This document shows, piece by piece, positions 31,606 through 43,621 of a stretch of 64,000 nucleotides of DNA. Where the stretch lies: positions 24,047,802-24,111,801 of the forward strand of contig LS997562.1 of NCBI GenBank assembly GCA_000469685.2, in the 5' to 3' direction. This stretch comes from Haemonchus contortus (taxonomy: Eukaryota > Nematoda > Chromadorea > Rhabditida > Trichostrongylidae). Within the stretch, counting starts at the first letter, position 1. Every line of letters begins with the position of its first letter. Both the position numbers and the translations under genes were made by a program. The notes beneath the pieces are model-generated. The model saw only the letters and a list, made by a program, of their open reading frames with translations. It searched no databases and was not told the DNA's origin.

Positions 31606-33465
31606 ACAGGATGGATGCGTTCTAGAACGCGGGGCTGGGGCTGAGATCAAAGTTTTGTACATCTGTCCTTCACACTAATCCTGACCACATAGGTGTACAA
31701 CTAGGGAATATCACTAAACTCTCCAAAAATTGGACTAAAAATTCTCTAACAGTCAGTGTCCATGGTTCTACACTCAGTAGTCCCTTCTAAGCAGGAGCAA
31801 ATGCACTACATTAACTTCAGACCCAAAATAAATTCTACAGTAAGCCCGGTTACACAGGTGCATACCCTGTAGAGACATGTAAATCCCTACAACTACCTAA
31901 AGGGCCTGCCCTTTCAAAGTTAGTGTTCATAGCCACACACAGCCCAAACTGCGCAGAGTTTCTTCGACTACATGGACTGCAGGGGTATTTGGTTTGGATA
32001 CATCGGAGTACTCTTCATGGCCACACACAGCCCCATTTCACACCTTAAAAATGATGGCCGCTACAGAGATGATAAAGGTCTATAATGTCTATAATAGAAA
32101 TCGGAAGCTCATGTGGCTCCGTCCCTCATGGCTAGAGCCCTCAGCGCACGCAATAGCGTGTGTAGCCGCCTGGTATGAGATATAATAGATAGCGACACTC
32201 GGATACTCATTCAAATCACCCAAATTTGGCTAGCGTTGAGAAGTTTCTTCATCCAATCCCTTGATGTTTGCACAAAAGCGACAATACTTACTGATACCCT
32301 CCCTCAGCTTCGTTTGAAACATTTGAAGTTACCTCACCTTTGAAAGACATTATTAATGAAGGTGTCTTTGCTCAATTTGTTTTCATATAATCTTGTCTGT
32401 GGAAACAGCTTATTTCAGTGGAAGGAACAGCCCACGAAAAAATATTTCCGAGATATCTTCCTAGAATGTATCTGTGTTACCCAAGTATGCCATATACATA
32501 TGTCGCTGTTAGTTCGAAAAACGACCTTGTTAGATCAAAAATGACTTATGATTAGATAGGGCGCACTGAAGGCCTAAAGATTGTATTCACTGCATGCCAC
32601 ACCCAGAAACACGCAAGTTCAACAGCCGTTATAGAGGCTTAGCCATATGCAGGCGACATCCACGTTGAAAATTCAAACTAGCCGTGAGCAATGGTGACAA
32701 AGGAAGGCAACTTCAGTCATTTTTGGCTCAATCTAGGTAGCATTTTCCAATTTTCTCGCTTTCTTCGCATTCAATGAATTATTCTCTACTAATACATTCA
32801 CTTCTCATCTTGGGAAGGGTACGATGAATTATGGCGAACTGCTCAAGCGCAATTTTTATCTCAACCGTTCAAATTTCTCATTTACTGCTTCCAACTGTTC
32901 AAACACGGTCCCGACCAGGTTCAAAGGGAGAGATTAGTGTCACTAATGGAAAGCGTCATCCCCATGATAATGTTATTCAGAATTGCTTTTAACTCCCTGT
33001 CATGGACTGTGAATGAGAAAACAGATGACTTACTTGAAAAGGTTGATGCATTCCGTCAGTGTACAAATGAGGCATTTGGGCGTACTGTCGATAGTGCTTG
33101 CGAAGATCCAACCCTTCAATAAATGATTGCTAAAAATGTGATGAGCTTCTCCGGTCCAGCAAACTCAACGTTGCTTAACTTGCCAGCTAGGACAGAATGG
33201 CGTGCTTTCAATGTAGTGGGGGATCTATAGTCGACTTATGGCTTGATTACGTGGTTACCAAAGGTGGCGGCCAAGGGAATACAAAAGTATTTCAACAAGT
33301 AAGCACATTGTTAATTCCGGGGAAGTCTTATTAGCTACCCGGCCTCTATCACCCTCATGTCAGATCATTGCAAGCTTCTCATGCGCACTCATATGCCAAA
33401 AACATTAGTATGGGTGGGTTTCATTCTCCTGTATTCATGGAGGCCTCCCGTACACCATCTTTTGA
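31606..33465. other. Unassigned DNA with one repeat tail
   Basis: No gene was found. The piece from 32080 to 32190 is a repeat tail listed separately. The rest, interpreted as intron, has only short unsupported frames. Confidence 0.3.
32080..32190 (+). repeat. Repeat 3' tail with GCGCACGC hairpin, copy 1
   Basis: The order GCTCATGTGGCTCCGT, CTCATGGCTAGAGCCC, GCGCACGCAATAGCGTGTGT and AGCCGCCTGG then ATATAATA is nearly the same as at 53250-53345. The GC-rich core forms a hairpin. A hairpin close to a fixed 3' end is reminiscent of Helitron-like elements, but no CTRR end was confirmed. Confidence 0.6.
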
Positions 33466-33469
33466 TAGG

Positions 33470-35127
33470 AGCGCTTGGGAGAGGCTCCTCAAGTCTCATG
33501 ATCATAGTAGGCTCCCTGAAGGGACAAGGTCCACCCAGATTTCCATCAGAATTTTCACTGCACGAACGCTTTCATCAAAGGGAGTATCGATGACGATATG
33601 AGCTAGAAAGATAAAGTCTCCTTGCATCATCGGATTGATGAAGTCAACAAGATATCGCTCGTTGCACACCGTTTTTCAGACTGCAAAGAAGCTATTTCTT
33701 GGAACAGTTACAACAGAGATGTCTGCGGTGTAGGTGTCCTCGAAAACGCGCACTTGGTCATGAACATCGATGCGCACGACAGCTTGACTACCCATACTGT
33801 ACGTTCGCTATCGAGAGGATATTGCTCAACTGCAGCTCTAACAATCTTCGCTGCATACGCACCATTCCCAAGCCACGAAGAGGAGAAGCTGGAAGCCTTC
33901 AATATGAACCTAAAAAGGCCGTGCACTCTCCAAGGTTATCGTCGGCGATTTCAAGCCAAGATTGGTCCCAGAAGAATAGCTGAAAAACTACAAACACATC
34001 TCGACTTACTGAAAGAGAAGGAATAATCAGGGCAAAAGACTATTTCAGATTATCATTTCTGCCCATACCATCCATGGCAATGCGCAGTTTCTGAAGCACT
34101 CTCATTTGCGATGGACATGGGAGTCACGTGGTGGACAGTTCCATTACGGAATTATCCAGCTCGCGTTCATTCGAATAATTTGCCTGACTGGCGTCGCTGT
34201 TGTTCTGTAGTTCTACATGGGATCGAACCATTGTCTCTACGTATTCTTTGCTCTCATCTACAAAACTAGAACTGCAAAGTTCAGGAAGTGAAGATCTGAA
34301 ACCATCATAGATCGAGACCACTTCACTTTCTTATCCGAGGAAATATTTCGCTAACGACGACATCGACGAGAAAGATAACCCGTTCGTAGAACATTCTCAC
34401 AACAGTGCTCACACAGCAGAGAGTCTATAAGTCGCCGGAAGTCGTCCTTCTTCGAAAATTTTTGATTTGATATGCCGTGGAATCGCGTGAGGTACAGACG
34501 ATGGCCAGGGCTTGGATAGCCGAGTGGTTAGGAGTGTCGTTTATGTCTACTCCAGAAAAAACCACGAGTTTGATACCTGCCGAGGCAAAAGTACGCCCTA
34601 CAAAAAGGTGCCCACACCAGCGTGAAACCCAGGGTAACGGACCGGCTGATGGACAAAGCGCATACCGTCCGCGGACCCCTGCCCGAGTTCTAGGGACGGT
34701 GTGCAAGGGCTACCGAGGAGTGAACGACCTTAACCAAGATGTTAATTCGATAGGGGATCTGAACGTTGAGCCGCCTTCAAATTGTAAGAATCTCGCCAAA
34801 AAATTGGCGTAAGCAACATCATCCTCCTGATACCCCTCCGTTGAAGGGGAAGATGATATGAGTCCGACACGTAGCTATTTTTCGATGTCCTTAAGGCCGA
34901 GGCGCTCGCTGACTGCACCCCTTGAGACATCAAATAAACACCAGGACGGTCACCAGTGCGAAGGTCAGACTTTATCACAAATTTTTTGAAAAAAAATTAC
35001 TGTTACGGCTCGCATCTCTCGAGCGAGGAAGACCCACTATTCTACTATGGCTCGCTACAGGGACGAATGATGACTTTGCTGGCGCTCGGTTGAAGAAATG
35101 TTCGACCAACGGGAGGACAGGATATAA
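33470..35127 (+). mobile_element. RTE-type retrotransposon C, degraded, interrupted
   Basis: An old copy of the same family as RTE B. The endonuclease region is full of stops and shifts but readable: FTARTLSSKG, KKLFLGTV, KVIVGDFK, HLRWTWES, then MGSNH for the family SDHR. After about 34490 the match stops at a tRNA-like segment. The far C-terminal region resumes at about 34850 and ends with MARYRDE, then CWRSVEEMFDQREDR at about 35127. The whole reverse transcriptase core is missing. It lies just downstream of the third exon of the minus-strand secreted-protein gene. Confidence 0.7.
34505..34745 (+). mobile_element. tRNA-like (SINE-like) segment within RTE C
   Basis: A perfect Pol III box A (TAGCCGAGTGG, 34517-34527) is followed 38 bases later by a degenerate box B (GAGTTTGATACC, 34566-34577). 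The 5' part resembles the D-arm half of a Leu/Ser tRNA, and no complete cloverleaf forms. A body of about 160 bp follows. The position replaces the reverse transcriptase core of RTE C. A tRNA-derived SINE is the likeliest reading, but no target duplication or tail was seen. Confidence 0.4.
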
Positions 35128-35187
35128 ATGACAGATGATGTAGGTTATAAACGTGTAGAAGGCGATAAAGTGATGTGAATATCTCAC

Positions 35188-35675
35188 CTAAAAAATTAAC
35201 TCCTTGCAGAGCATATCCAGCACCCCAGGAGTCGCCAAGATCGAAGTCGGCTCCTACGCCAGCCATGTGTGTGAAAGGATTTAGTTGAGCATGACCAGAG
35301 AAGTCCTTGTCCTGTCCTGGCAGAGAGACATCAGGGATCGACTGCGTCTGAAACACCACTTCTTTTTCATTTACAGAAACCAAAACCTTCGAAAAACCAA
35401 GTAAGAAAATCACGGTAATGTGCTAATAATGAGTTCACGTACCCGATGGTAGATCTTATTTCCCGCAATGTACAAATTTGGTAAGTAAGGTCCTGAACGG
35501 TGGTCTGACACTCCGAATGGCAACCGAATCAAACCGATACCTCTTGGCCGTAGAGCGCAGCACACTAGAAGGAAAGATAATGATACCACTTCAGTGATAG
35601 GGATATAGTCGCCATGAACTGACCGTTGAAATAGCTGACTAGGAAACTAAGCACCACTGCAGAGCTGAATCTCAT
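35188..35675 (-). CDS. Secreted protein of unknown family, first three exons
   Basis: Exon 1 (35624-35675) starts at ATG 35675 and encodes a classic signal peptide (MRFSSAVVLSFLVSYFN). Exon 2 (35443-35564) encodes CCALRPRGIGLIRLPFG, then SGPYLPNLYIAGNKIYHR. Exon 3 (35188-35347) encodes TQSIPDVSLPGQDKDF, AQLNPFTHMAGVGADF, then LGDSWGAGYALQGVNFL. Donors are GTCAGT, GTACGT and GTGAGA; acceptors are CTTCTAG and GTGTTTCAG. Introns are 59 and 95 bp and all phases agree. The protein should enter the secretory pathway. I do not recognise the family. Exon 3 ends after the first base of a codon, which matches the exon at 21859, so the gene probably continues there. Confidence 0.65.
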
Positions 35676-38138
35676 TTTGTTGTTCTACTAACTTTAGGAA
35701 CGACTCGATAGTTGTTCCAAAAAGTAGTGAGGCACCTAAAGAAAAAGTGAAGTCCTCGTTTCCATACCCTACAGACTGCCATGCTCTCAGAAGCTCATTT
35801 TCTGTTGAACGCTCGTCGAGTTTTTCAAAGAAACCTACCGAAACGTTTAACTAAGGGCTTCAAGCTTTGAAAGGGTGGTGTTTATATGCTTGAAAAAGAC
35901 TCGTTCTCAGAATGCTTCCAGTAGGCACTGTTCATTTCGTGTTGATCGTAAATATGTACACAGTTACGGATATACTACAGATGGGCTAAAATGTTACAAC
36001 CTCGTGCACAAGAAGAGAGAAGCTTCTTGGAAAGGGTAATTAATCTCTCACGTTTCTCTTTGTGAAAATTCGACCATTGTCTTGATCATTTTTGGACGGA
36101 GCGCGATTGAGCTTTGCCTAGTTCAAGCACCCAGTAGACCTTGCTCAGTTCTAGATTTTCTGACCCTCACGCTTTCTGACGCAAGCATAGAATTTTGAGG
36201 TTGTCTAGTAAGTATCTACCACTTTGGGGACCTTGTCCAATGCAGATTAGTTTTTATTTCACAGTTTCCATTCCGCAAATGAAGCTACTCCTCTCAAACG
36301 CCCATTCTATCACCTTTTTCGGGCTGTTCTGAGCGCCGTCATTTCGATGCATGCCCGACCCTCAAGCCGAAGCTCTTTCGTCTTGCTTCTTGCTCAACCC
36401 ATGTCGAGCATTACCCGAGCATTTGCGGGTGTTTCTTCTACTTGTTTCTACTTCTTCTTCTTTTTCTGTTTCTTTCAGTCAGAAACCAATTTTGAATCAT
36501 AGAGACGGACAAAAAAACAGGCCTTTTTACACCTATCAACATCGACTGAGGTGCAGGGTTAGACACTTGACACGAAGGGCTATTGTGGCCATTGCTTTCT
36601 GAGATTTCTCATGAGTCTTGACCAACTGTTATCAATTTATCGCACATTACCTGCCATGAATGCTCCCACACCACAGCATGTGTCCCTTCCAAGTTTGAAC
36701 AATCTAGATTGAGGGAGACAAGAGTTATGAATTTGCGCTCATACACTCACACCGACGATCATTCATCGACAGACGCCAACACATATGCACCCGCGAACTA
36801 CTTGGGGAACTTCCTAGAATCTCGATATGGGAAGTATGAGTGAAAGTGCAAATTTAGGCACAAAAAAGGTGGATTTGATAGTCTTAATAAAAAGGGGTGT
36901 CTCAAGCAGTAAAGGTGACCGAACTATTATATTTTAACGAAGTTCCTACAATGCTTTATTCGTCTAGCGTGTTTGGTGGTATGCGGTTGTGATGGACTGG
37001 ATCATCATATCACTTGCCATCGTGGATCGAGAGAGTTCAAATATCGAGGAAAGGCTTCGAGCAGCAGAATAGGAATATGAATGCTAGTCAATAACAAGTG
37101 TTAGGGATTTACAGTAGCGCTCAGAAGTCTTCGGCCGGATGCTTTTTCAGCAGCACTTTTCAGTCGTAACTCCTTTCCTACTAGATCTGATCATGCGAAA
37201 TTTCAATATGTGTAGCATGGATGTATTTTGAATATCTACCATCATTAGCCTGCAATCTGATTATGTTCCAGGTATCTTATAGAGCTTGAACTCAGATTCG
37301 ACTGGGAATGCGGACACTGTTCCTTCTGTGATTTTTTTTCTTTTTTGCCATGTCTTTCTTCTAATGCCAAACGTAGTGGAGAAGAAAAACGCACACGCGA
37401 TTTGCTCCTCTGAGAAAAAGTTAGGAACGAAAAAGCGTTCGACCCTAGACTTTTGAGCGCTACTGGATAGGGAGCCTCAGGAGGCAAGATCTACATAATC
37501 TGTGGTTATGGTTATGAATGAAAAAATTACTCTGGAAAAAGGAGAGTCAACCGTTCACTCCCTTTTCGTGTGAGAAAGAGGGGGAATCGGCGCAGCAGCG
37601 TGATACAAGTAGCAACAAGGAGCGTGTTGAACCCTGGAGGAAAAAAGATCGTTCAGGAGCAGGAAAGTAACACAAAAAGAGTGCACTGTTAGCTGTGCTG
37701 CCTTCACTTTTTTTGATATTATGAACATCGCGGCAAATCAAGAAATGTTCAGGCTCTGCTTGGTTGTTTCATGAGCAAAGCATAGCGCGGTGTACCCAAG
37801 GAGGCACCAAATTGATAACACTGCAATGAGCGACGGAGATGACAACGAAAAGATGAATAGGACCGACTATAGTAGAGACTTTACGATAGCTCATCAGTCC
37901 TTATATGCCCACTGTACTTCCGAGATTTCTCAACTGACATTAGATTAAGCGCTTTTTATTTCAATTGCAGCAGTAAGACGGTGAGCATAGCAAGGTGCTT
38001 CTAGAGAATCGTTCAAAAGAAAGCCTTCTCAGAAAAGTTCAAGGAAAGGTAACAAATAACGAAAGGTTAAGTAATCGAAGTTGCCTCTAACTGAATAGAA
38101 TTATTGCGGTCTAGATCCCGGCCAATGCTGATAATCGA
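35676..38138. other. Intergenic, no confident gene
   Basis: This holds the upstream region of the secreted-protein gene. No TTTCAG-type spliced-leader acceptor is obvious close to its start codon. A repeat-like stretch at 36340-36800 ends with the phrase gttatgaatttgcgctcat seen at the satellite ends. No exon was recognised. Confidence 0.3.
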
Positions 38139-38255
38139 CTATTCCGTCAGATGAGTGATGTTGACGTATGCGCCAGATTTATCGTGACAGTTGTGGCCGC
38201 AGTTTTCCATGAAAAGATCAAATTTTTCGTTCTCATCAGCACGTAGAAGAAGTCG
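38139..38255 (-). CDS. Candidate terminal exon, unknown protein
   Basis: On the minus strand a good acceptor (TTTGCAG) is followed by 38 codons (RLLLRADENEKFDLFMEN, CGHNCHDKSG, AYVNITHLTE) and TAG. Composition and codon pattern look coding, and two Cys plus an N-glycosylation sequon (NIT) would suit a secreted protein. No upstream exon was found. The open frame also extends upstream to 38420 without the splice site. Confidence 0.3.
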   Translation of the reverse strand, partial: RLLLRADENEKFDLFMENCGHNCHDKSGAYVNITHLTE

Positions 38256-38539
38256 CTGCAAACTGTTCACTGCGAAATTGTTTCTTCCATCGAAACTCCT
38301 GTTTGTTCCTTGTTCCCCCTTTTTAGTCCCTCCCAAGAGTTCCCTTTCTGTTTTTGCTTCCATATCTGTCACCACGTATGGGATTAACGGGGTAGGCAGT
38401 TGATATTTCGTATTTTGCATCTAAGCACGGTTGTTTCGTTGCTCTAGAACTAACTGGTGACTCTGGAGAAAATAGAAAGGTTCAAGAGTTTGAGCATGAA
38501 TATTTCAATGAAGGTTTTTGATTGACTCGAGTTGTCAGC

Positions 38540-39410
38540 TCCATCACGGAATAAGCTTTGGGTAGGTAATTTATTGAGTTGATCACCTGTATAACGACGG
38601 GTGGTGCCATTGACCAACGATTTTCTCGAGCGGACACCAGTAACGCCCCCATCAGTCCTTGTTATGAACTAGCCTGAAGGTCATCAAAATGTCGCATGAC
38701 GTGTCGGACTCATCTGATCATCAATTTTTTGGCGTAAGCAAGGGCATCAATGACTACGTCCGTTGACTGGGCTCGGAACTCCGGATGTCTATCTGTTCTT
38801 ACGTGATTCGATGAGTCCCGATAATCGTTTCTCCCCACAGCGTGCTGAATGACGCTGACTGCTTTTTCATCCTGCCTATCTAGAATTCAAGTCTCCTAGG
38901 CGTATGTCAAAGATGAAACTCCTTTGCCTTTTTCAATTCTCTTGTAACGGTCTGCAGTTCTCTCCACGTTCAGAATTGAAGAAGCAAGGAGCAAGAAGAA
39001 AGAGGTACCAGACCTTTTATTATGAACATCGTCTTTGTTAGATGCCAACGCAAGCCGATCTTTCAAGGAGCGTTGTAGAAATTCGGCCATCATTCGTTTC
39101 GCGTGCTCGATCTTCGGTGATATGCATAAGCATGGTGACGCCCGCAAAGCGAATATGATACAAGTAGCGGGCATCGACATTCACACTTATGCCTTCCCAT
39201 TCCATATGGCAAACGATGTTCTCGAACAATAACCAGTACTCATCAGTTTCTATTAACACTTGTCACAGACCATCCATGATTTCCGCGAAACTACGGCAAT
39301 CTTCGAAATCTCAAGTTTCACTATTAGCCCAAAGAGCGCCACGAACTCAAGGTCTCATGCCTTCAAGGGCTCTCTATCGGCCCTGATCGACTTTTCATCG
39401 GTGCCTTTCT
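38540..39410 (-). mobile_element. RTE-type retrotransposon D, degraded reverse transcriptase
   Basis: On the minus strand the order of conserved RTE pieces is readable through many stops and shifts: LFENIVCHMEWEGISV, VDARYLYHIRFAG (family LRFAD), EHAKRMMAEF, KAVSVIQHAV, then LAYAKKLMIR and VRHVMRHFDD. These correspond to the palm, thumb and C-terminal region of the RTE B/C family. The catalytic FADD is changed to FAGV. No endonuclease part was seen. Confidence 0.65.
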
Positions 39411-39772
39411 CGAACCATCAGTAATTCCTTATCACCCACCAAAGTGCGAAGGCTCCATTGTCAACAATAAGGTGTCAATAGTAATAAGCTTAGAGACTTC
39501 CTCTCGAACCCAATAACTTGCTATCAGTCCTTGTCATCAACAATTTGCGGTCGCATTATATCCTATATCACCTACTGAAGTGCCAGGATTCCACCAATCA
39601 CTTGGAAGGCGTAATAAGTACTTTCTTCTTGTCTGTCTGTCTGTCTGGTATGGACAAAAATCAGCCCCTAGCAACTGTTATCACCTCATATCATCTACCA
39701 TCAGTGTTCCAATGCTGCCCTCTCGTCTTCCAAAGTTTGAAAGCTCTAAGACCGGAGGAACAAAAGCTGTGA
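39411..39772. repeat. Diverged satellite-type sequence leading into microsatellite
   Basis: Phrases such as tatcatctaccatcagtgttccaatgctgccctc and caaagtttgaaagctctaagaccgg match the minus-strand form of the 118-bp satellite at 1.5-2.2 kb, but are more diverged. Confidence 0.5.
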
Positions 39773-39955
39773 ACACACACAGACACACATACATACGTAC
39801 ATACATGCAAACACAAACACATGTATGCACACACACATACATACGCACACACACATACACACATACCTACGCACATACATACAAACACATACATCTACAT
39901 ACACATACATACACACATACATATACCTACACATCTACATACACACATGGCAAAT
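39773..39955. repeat. ACAC/ATAC-rich microsatellite
   Basis: About 180 bases of interrupted CACACA, CATACATA and related repeats. Overlapping open frames in several directions are artefacts of this composition. Confidence 0.95.
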
Positions 39956-40513
39956 TGCATGAAGCAAATTCTTCGAGACAGAAAGCTCGGTCAGTTTGTT
40001 TCATAACGAATCATAAATATTCAAATTGATAGCCCTCCTCCTCGGTCATGACGCTTCTCCACCTATCTGACGGACAAACGTAAAGTTCCTTCCAAAAGGG
40101 AAAGAGGAGTGGCGATCCACCTATCGACTGTCTGACCCTCCTGAAGCTTAATTTCCTGCTCTCGGTGAAAAATTGACTGAGGATACAGAATTGATATCAT
40201 TAGGAGGTAGAAGTTCGTCCTCGTTGGACGTTGGCCATGTCAGTGTGAAACTTCCCCAAGTAGGAGGTCGAAACAGGGGTCGAATTACTATCTTTAGCAC
40301 GTTGTCGACGGAGGCTGGCAATGCCACGATAGTGCCCTCACTGAAGATCTCACAGGTCTGAACTCAGCACAGATAAGATTTGTTTGTTAGAAGGGTGGAC
40401 ACATGCCTCCTAGCTTCCGGTCTCACATTATCAACTTCGGCAACTCCCTGTCTGGGTTTTGTACAAAGTGACCTTATAAGAAAAAATGCGAACTGACCCC
40501 ACTTGTTGTAATT
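39956..40513. other. Intergenic, weak coding-like stretch only
   Basis: A plus-strand frame at about 40154-40364 reads smoothly and ends at a donor-like CAG/GTCTGA, but it has no acceptor and no recognised motif, so it is not called a gene. Confidence 0.25.
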
Positions 40514-40745
40514 GGCCGCTTTCATAGTCCGCCGGCGAGCCGGCGTGCAGGCGGAAGCAGTGCTAGGAGGGAGGAGGGAGGCAGACAGATAGGCAAACAA
40601 TCCACGCCCCTTCGAGGGGCTGAAAACAAACAACCTTCGAAGGGGCGTGGGACTGCTTGCCTTACACTGTCTGCCTCCCTCCTCCCCCCTAGCACTGCCT
40701 CCGCCGGCACGCCGGCACGCCGGCCGGCGGACTATGAAAACAGCC
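40514..40745. mobile_element. Foldback MITE, 232 bp, target ATT
   Basis: Nearly the whole element is an inverted repeat: GGCCGCTTTCATAGTCCGCC at the left pairs with GGCGGACTATGAAAACAGCC at the right. The inner arms (gaggcagacagataggcaaac / gcttgccttacactgtctgcctc and CCACGCCCCTTCGA / TCGAAGGGGCGTGG) pair as well around a short A-rich loop. A 3-bp target duplication, ATT (40511-40513 and 40746-40748), flanks it. It has no coding capacity. It shares nearly all its sequence with 42447-42680. Confidence 0.9.
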
Positions 40746-42446
40746 ATTGAGGAACTCTCAAATATATCATTCATTCTCATTCTATGCTCGATTAGAGAAG
40801 GTGGCATATCCATACATGGTAAGTGTTAAGCTAGTGACAGATAGTGTTAAACTTTTTGTTAAAAATATCACGAGCCGTGGAACGAGAAGTATGTAGGCCT
40901 GATCCTTGCCATTTTTGAAACAATGGAGAGCATCGCTTCCCGCCCAGGCTGGATCAACTTCATCGAAGTGAAACAGATTCCCTGATTGAGCTTTTCCTGA
41001 CTGTTCCCAGTGATGAAAGGAGCTCATTCCACGCCATCCATGGTAGAATGACTAGAAGGGTAAGGTTGAAGAAGATTATGTTGACAGTCATGCTGATCTC
41101 CTACTGCTTGGCCACTCCATCTGAGACAATGTCGAGGAAGGATACCAACCAGCTCTACGAAATTAATCCAGCCATGTCCTCCTTTTTCTGTTGCTGATCG
41201 AAATCGAATTTCTTTTGGTGAAACTCTGAACCGTGAAGAATAAAATCCCACCGTATTCTGCTCACGCGTCGCGAGCCATTTTTGCACATACTTTACATTT
41301 ACAATCAGATGCTATAGTTCGAATAAAAGGGAAAAGCAAGGGAGTTCAAGAGTGGTTCGCCAGTCATCGCACGTCGTCCTCTCTGCAACCTCACCATCCT
41401 CTCCTCCACAAATTTGTTTTTTCAGTTTTTTACCCCGTTTATGGTGCCCACAACGTTCTGACGTACGATAATGGAGCAACAACCAGTACAAGAGGCCCCC
41501 TGAAAAGAGAAAAAACATTATATTATGATTTGGATAATTACTGAATGGACCTCATTAGAAGCTCCGCATTTGGACCAAAAACAAGGGATGCAAATAGAAA
41601 CTAGAGTGGCTCTACTGAGTTTTCCGAGGAATCATGTTCTTTTGTTGTTATAGTCATCTTGCCCTTTTTCTTCGAAACCACGCCATAGAAAGAATTGGCG
41701 AATTCGCAACCTACATCTGTTTTATAGATGCTATCGCTTTTTTTCGCGAAAGTCTTGCTCCTTTGCCGATTCAACTCAGAATTCCAAGATATCCGCAACA
41801 GTAATGTCTGAAGTAGCACCAAATTAACCATATTTGCTTGGCAAGTTCTTTGTATTTCATACGAATGCTGAGCCCCTGGGAAGAAGTGCGACCAGTAACA
41901 TCCACGAGAAAATGCTTCTTCTGCCGTTATCATAGAAACCTCCAGTCCGAGACAGATGGGAATCAGGACATTACAGAAATGTGGATTATTTCCAGAAAGT
42001 TCTACTGCTAGTTTACGAAAATGAAGCTACCAGGTGACCAAGGCTATTTATGTTTGAAGCAAGGTAGTTGTCAGTTGTAGTATTCGTTTGACCTAAAGGG
42101 TACGACCTCGATATGAATTGATTTTTAGCTGGCGTAAAGATAAAACTTCATATAAACAGCCCTATTTTTATACATGTAAACACTATCCCTAATGAGCCGT
42201 ATCGGCCGGCCACCGTAAGTCATTGCATAGGTCACATACGCACTAAAAATGCCTACGATTCTGAGCAGAAGTTGAATGCAGAGCGCATTCTCATAATCGG
42301 GATTGATTAATACTAAAAGATTTTATACTCTTATCCCTCATAGTTTCGTCTCACTCAACGAGAGCTGAACGTTCTGAAAGAGCGACTTCAGCGACAACGC
42401 TTGCCGACGACTGCAGCACCCTCATCAATGCATTTTTGACATCAAA
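40746..42446. other. Intergenic, no gene seen
   Basis: Only isolated frames without splice signals or motifs are present (for example 41024-41287 and 41233-41544). Confidence 0.3.
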
Positions 42447-42680
42447 GGCTGCTTTCATAGTCCGCCGGCCGGCCGGCGTGACGGCGGAGGGAGTGCTAGG
42501 GGGAGGAGGGAGGCAGACAGATAGGCAAACAGTCCACGCCCCTTCGAGGGCCTGAAAACAAACAACCTTCGAAGGGGCGTGGACCGTTTGCCTTACACTG
42601 TCTGCCTCCCTCCTCTTCCCTAGCACTGCCTCCGCAGGCACGCACGCCGGCTCGCCGGCCGGCGGACTATGAAAGCAGCC
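42447..42680. mobile_element. Foldback MITE, 234 bp, target AAA
   Basis: Same structure as the 40514-40745 copy: terminal GGCTGCTTTCATAGTCCGCC pairs with its perfect inverse at the right end, and the middle is a long hairpin. The 3-bp target duplication is AAA (42444-42446 and 42681-42683). The two copies differ only by scattered substitutions and small indels, so transposition of this family was recent. Confidence 0.9.
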
Positions 42681-43621
42681 AAACTGTTCAAATCAACGGG
42701 CTGGCAAACCATGAGTCCCGACGGCTTTCGCAGAAACGGACCATAATGAGAACGCAGTAAACGATTACTGATGAATAGCAGTTACTTGATTACCTGAAAG
42801 CTGGTCGTTAATTTTATCCCTCGGGATATGAAAATGTCGGGCTGGCCACAATACTCAACCATTCTCTTTTGCGGCCGTTACCAGACGACTGCAGTTATGC
42901 ACATACGTATCAGTACTATTTACAAAGTAGTATGCTGACAAATAAAATATATTTATTACTAGAAACCAACTAGACCCAGTTAAATAGTAAAAATCTGTTT
43001 TAGATAAAGCATGAGAAGCATAATGACGAGACGATCATTGGCATAATAACCGAGCAAGACAGAGAGCAACATTGACGAGAACATTGTCTGATCAAATAGT
43101 GGAAGGAAGAAGCACCATACGAACCACTACTTCTGAAATACCGTAACCAAAAAAAAGATCAAATAAAATGAAAATCTGATGAATGGCATCATGAGCCTCA
43201 TGGTGGCTGGAAGATCCATTGATGAGTGATGAAGTACAAGGCAATAAGGCCGAATATAAAGATCAAGGAGGAGCTTTGGAGAAAGATGACTGAGAAGATC
43301 ATGCTAGAATGTGATTAACCGTAGACCGAAACGGGTCATAAATAGCCCTGGTCCTATACGGGTGCGATACTTGGCACGAAAGGCGAGAACGGGTAGCTAG
43401 GATGGTGTGATAGCATAGCAGATGAGTCACAGCAGCAACATGAAATGTCGAATCCTGTCGCTGTAGAACTACGGAAGGAGATCATTAAGCCGATTTTCGC
43501 TTTTCGTTTGCAGTATATACGCTTTGACAATTATTAAATACTAATAACAGCTAGAATGAGGAGTACACAAACGGGAGTCTACAAACTACGATGGGAAGCT
43601 GGAAACGCAAGGAAGTGTAGC
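42681..43621. other. 3' flank of the calumenin-like gene
   Basis: No further exon was recognised. The 3' untranslated region of the minus-strand gene should lie just below 43622. No exact AATAAA was identified with confidence. Confidence 0.3.

Noticed and set aside
35348..35386. Alternative acceptor making the third exon of the secreted gene 39 bases longer (VLVSVNEKEVVFQ)
   Set aside because: It is in frame, but GTGTTTCAG at 35348 is a much better nematode acceptor than TTTTCGAAG.
39580..40029. 149-residue open frame and overlapping frames on both strands
   Set aside because: They are products of the ACAC/ATAC microsatellite (Thr-His-Thr-Tyr and Cys-Val-Cys-Met runs), not genes.
40154..40364. 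Plus-strand coding-like frame ending at CAG/GTCTGA
   Set aside because: No acceptor or partner exon; the GTCTGA donor is weak.
40522..40710. Overlapping open frames on both strands in the foldback MITE
   Set aside because: The element is almost entirely self-complementary, so the frames mirror each other and are not genes.
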